A DNA stretch of 64,000 bases, taken from Setoptus koraiensis. Its lineage: Eukaryota > Arthropoda. The notes under the pieces are model-generated. The model was not told the origin of the DNA and did not search any database. It saw only the letters and a list, made by a program, of their open reading frames with translations. The stretch covers positions 10,850,001 to 10,914,000 of the forward strand of contig CM106586.1 of assembly GCA_048013815.1 (NCBI GenBank). Direction: 5' to 3'. Position numbers and translations under genes: made by a program. The stretch's first letter is position 1; every line of letters begins with the position of its first letter. Shown in pieces: positions 61,396 through 64,000 of this stretch.

Positions 61396-61782
61396 TCAAC
61401 TACTAACATTTATGATCTCTATCTCTAGCTCGCTGGGCAGCTTCCTTGCAAAGGTTGCACCAATGCTCCTGACCGAAAGATCCTGAAAAAATACATTGGA
61501 TAGATTAATGAGCATTGAGAATTATATCTTATGAGTGTCGTTGATGATGAGATATAAATTTGTATTGTGAATGAATTCATTTAAGTCTCTTCCGCTTACC
61601 TGAGTTTGTTGGTGAGCTGGTATGCGAAGACTCTGTTTCAGGCCAGTTGTATTGAAAGCCGTCGCAGAACTGGCCTTAATGAGATTCAGTTCGGCATGGT
61701 CGCTTATTGATTGAGCCTTCCTGAATCTGATTAGGGGTACATGTGATTTGACTAATTTCCAAGCGTGACTCGCAATCGACAT
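61396..61782 (-). CDS. Short PDHX-like paralogue: presequence plus partial E3-binding domain
   Basis: Exon 1 is 61782-61600 (61 codons) and exon 2 is 61482-61396, joined by GTAAGC and TTTTTTCAG in phase 0 to 89 residues. Exon 1 encodes a presequence almost the same as that of the core-only gene (MSIASHAWKLVKSHVPLIRF). Exon 2 reads DLSVRSIGATFARKLPSELE then IEIINVSS and stops. This resembles the first helix and loop of the peripheral-subunit-binding domain, which binds E3 in full-length proteins (typical A.P.ARKLA.E..IDI..V); the second half (GxGPxGRIxKED) is absent. Lipoyl and core domains are also absent. It may be a decaying partial duplicate or a real mini-protein. The donor-like GTTAGT overlapping its end could allow a further exon, but none was found. 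Confidence 0.62.
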
Positions 61783-62565
61783 GGCTTCTGTCTATAAGTA
61801 AAGATTTCTCTCTAAGCGTTCTCCGGGGCACTATCGGATGATGTCGAGATGCAGTAATAGCAGTAACGATAGATGAGTATTTTCATCTGAATTATCCTCT
61901 GACAACTATGTGAGTATGCAACAGTGTACAGTTAGATAATAGAGATTTATTATTTGTCTCCGGTATTTATTTGCATCGTACGGTCAATAACAGAGTCGGC
62001 CGCCAGAGGCGTTGTGTTAGCGGACTTTTTCGCACATTTCAACCGCACAGAGCCACCAATGCACTCCATTCAAGTGAAATCTTCAAACACATCAATGTAG
62101 ATCACAGGTTATTAGCGCCAGGTTGTTCCTTGAGCGCAACTTTGCATGCAGCCACTCTAAAGGTCACCGTGACCGTTATAGTGTATGACCTTACGTCGGC
62201 TGATCATATGATTATCGTCCACGTCCACTCTTGTCTCGACCATCGGAATCAAGATTTTGTTTCACGCGACAATAAAAATGCTCACTCATATATTCCGGTT
62301 CATGGAAAATACAATGCGTTCTGTTTTATGTTGATCGTTTTATTATTAAATCGTTGGGAGGATATCTCCAAAAGAACTTTTATTCTCTGTTATTAAAAGG
62401 ATGATTTGAGTCGGAGGAAACCTTCAAGTGGGACATGAGTTGCTAGTTCTATTTCGTAATGAACTTCATAAGCGACTCTACATATGACACTGCAACTCGT
62501 GAATGCCGAACTTTACTAGTTCATTATAAATATGATACGCGGGATATGTCAATCTAGGGTTCAAA
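61783..62565. other. Right arm of inverted duplication and SMC1 3' flank
   Basis: 61783-62017 is the duplicated promoter and 5' UTR of the short PDHX-like gene. From 62018 to 62565 lies the 3' flank of SMC1, with no recognised gene. GGTTCAAATCA at 62559-62569 looks like a tRNA B box, but it overlaps the SMC1 stop and has no A box or cloverleaf. Confidence 0.45.
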
Positions 62566-64000
62566 TCAAGCCTCGTAGCGGCCAAGATCAACGGCGAAAA
62601 TCCTACTGATGGTACAATCACCCGGATCAGGTGCCACACCGATCAAAGCATCTCCATGTCCATAAAATTCTTCTTTGAGAGAGATGACGATGCACTGAAA
62701 CGAGTCTTCAGTTCGCTGTCTGATAAATCTTGCTACTTTGCTTATGTTCGTATTATCTAACGCTGCGTCTATTTCGTCCAAAACGAAGAAGGGAGCGGGC
62801 TTAAAAGAGTGAATGGCAAATAAAAGCGCAAGTGCCGCAACAGTTTTTTCACCACCACTAAGATTACTCATCGGTTGAAATCTTTTTCCTGGCGCTACGC
62901 AGTTATAGTTTATACCCTCTAAATAGGGTTCCTCGGGATTTTCTGGAACAAGGAATGCTTGGGCACTTGGGTTATTTGTTAACTGCTTGTAGATAGAGTC
63001 CACTCGTTGCGACACGGTATCAAAACATTCAGTGAAAGAATTCAATCTTCTTTGCTTGACGGCCTCAAATGCTTCCTTTGCTTGTTTCGATGCCAGTCTG
63101 AGACTATTGAGTTCAGAATCGGTTTCCCTCAATCTCTCCTTAGCACTATCCAACCTGTATATGTAAAAATATTGAGAACGGTTAGCATATTTCAATCATG
63201 ATGAGTTAGTTAATTTGCCTCCAAACTAGAATTCTCATTACTTGCCTTTCATCGGCCCTCATATTTGGTGCCTGGATTTTTCTGAAAGCATCTCTTTTCT
63301 TGGATATCTCTGCCTGCATCTCTGTTTCTTTCTTTTTCAATTCGTGGGGCTCATCTAAGTTCTTAAGATGATCTGATAAGAGATCAAAGTTGGGTTTGAT
63401 ACTTGAATCACTTTGATACGCCCTTTGAGTGGAAGGCATTTCATCATCGTCGTCATCATCATCGTCACGAGTATCATTATGATTAGAAGATCCATGAGTT
63501 ATGTTATCGAGACTTCCTTCATTGAGGGGTAAATTAATACTTTCCATCTTGCAATGAATGAAAATTGCATGTCTATCCGCTCTTTTACTTTCCATTTGGC
63601 ATTCTAATGTCATGACACTCTTTTGTGTTGTTGAGATTTCTTTTTGAATAGTTGACAAACCTCTTTTTTTCTCCGAAATTTGTTCCTCTACTCGATCACA
63701 ATCTGTTTTTTGAGAAATTTTGTCGTTTTTTAGCTGTTCAACTTTGGTCATCTCATCTTCTATGGCACGCATTTCTCGCCTCTCCGCTTCTTTAGCCTGC
63801 TCCAGATTCTTTTGCTCTAGATCTACTGTTTTCTCCCATCGCTGTACATTGTCTTCGGTGTCTTTACTTCTTTCATAGAGCAACCTACTTTGGATACTAT
63901 TTTTCTCGCTTTCATACTGAAGGAGCCGATTTTCTCTCTCCTGGCTGGCCTTTGACTGCCGTTCCTCATACTGTCGTATATTGTCGACGCCGAGTTGTAT
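62566..64000 (-). CDS. SMC1A: Cohesin subunit SMC1, C-terminal part (partial)
   Basis: SMC1 is the cohesin ATPase arm that pairs with SMC3 to hold sister chromatids and loop chromatin. Two exons are visible, 64000-63246 and 63154-62566, and the gene continues beyond the right edge. The 5' piece is coiled coil ending in QAPNMRADE. The last exon contains [32 protein letters not shown], the ABC signature [19 protein letters not shown] and the Walker [14 protein letters not shown], nearly identical to animal SMC1. An Asp-rich run near 63450 interrupts the coiled coil where human SMC1A also has an acidic insert. The 91-bp intron has a GC-AG border (AG|GCAAGT). Using the GT four bases further in would bring an immediate stop, so the GC donor is required. 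SMC1A against SMC1B was not separated in detail. Confidence 0.97.

Larger units (their letters stand above)
59357..62017. repeat. Inverted duplication carrying PDHX-like genes
   Basis: The left arm (about 59357-59730, plus) and right arm (about 62017-61650, minus) share promoter blocks, the 5' UTR (CAGATGAAAATACTCATCTA) and the first 35 or so codons. The start MSIASHAWK.VKSHVPLI is common to both. Divergence is visible throughout, so the event is not recent. The 2-kb centre contains the rest of both genes and the second ATP synthase epsilon gene. Homology fades outside the arms. Confidence 0.88.

Noticed and set aside
61280-61486. 68-codon plus-strand frame
   Set aside because: Antisense to exon 2 of the short PDHX-like gene; no homology and no splice or promoter support.
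62559-62569. tRNA B-box-like GGTTCAAATCA
   Set aside because: It overlaps the SMC1 stop codon and there is no A box or foldable cloverleaf upstream.
1-64000. Transposons, retroviral or virus-like elements
   Set aside because: No transposase, integrase, reverse transcriptase, capsid or envelope motif and no convincing terminal repeats were seen. Very degraded elements could be missed by eye.

Overview
The window is animal nuclear DNA, most likely from an arthropod or close relative. Introns are short (49-350 bp, one near 1 kb), long coding exons are often uninterrupted (9.7, 3.8 and 3.4 kb), proteins carry Gln/Asn/Thr/Ser/Ala-rich tracts, and CA/GT microsatellites are common between genes. 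The gene set is metazoan: NALCN-complex UNC79, a monoamine transporter, a GAS1-like receptor, G-gamma, a FERM protein, WASH and cohesin subunits. A mite-like genome is my guess from gene architecture, but the sequence alone cannot settle it. I saw no bacterial genes, rRNA, tRNA, CRISPR array, transposase, reverse transcriptase or viral gene.

Layout. 0-9 kb is gene-dense: the 3' end of NOC2L (+), a small secreted protein of unknown function (-), UBE4A (-), an ATP synthase epsilon gene (+) and a four-exon FRMD3/FRMD5-type FERM gene (-). 9-18.7 kb is mostly non-coding and rich in simple repeats, but hides a two-exon G-protein gamma gene (-) and a TATA-containing spliced unit (+) of uncertain coding status. 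18.7-28.9 kb is UNC79 (-), GC-rich and nearly all one exon. 29.8-31.0 kb is a 288-bp tandem array. 31.2-39.3 kb holds WASHC4 (-), a Lifeguard/TMBIM gene (+) and a membrane-anchored SDR (-). 39.3-52.8 kb is intergenic apart from a GAS1-like gene (-). 52.8-58.5 kb is an eight-exon serotonin-transporter-like SLC6 gene (+) with a very long N-terminal tail. 59.3-62.0 kb is an inverted duplication with a core-only PDHX-like gene (+), a shortened PDHX-like gene (-) and a second ATP synthase epsilon gene (-). 62.6-64.0 kb is the 3' part of SMC1 (-).

How they fit together. Most genes are unrelated housekeeping or neuronal genes in ordinary eukaryotic order, often tail-to-tail with short gaps. The most unusual part is 59.3-62.0 kb. 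There two mitochondrial gene families have been duplicated with their flanking sequence, and the pieces of a normal E3-binding protein (presequence, E3-binding domain, core) are split between two oppositely oriented genes. The second ATP synthase epsilon copy is almost the same protein as the one 54 kb away. All gene names rest on recalled family sequence; no search was run.
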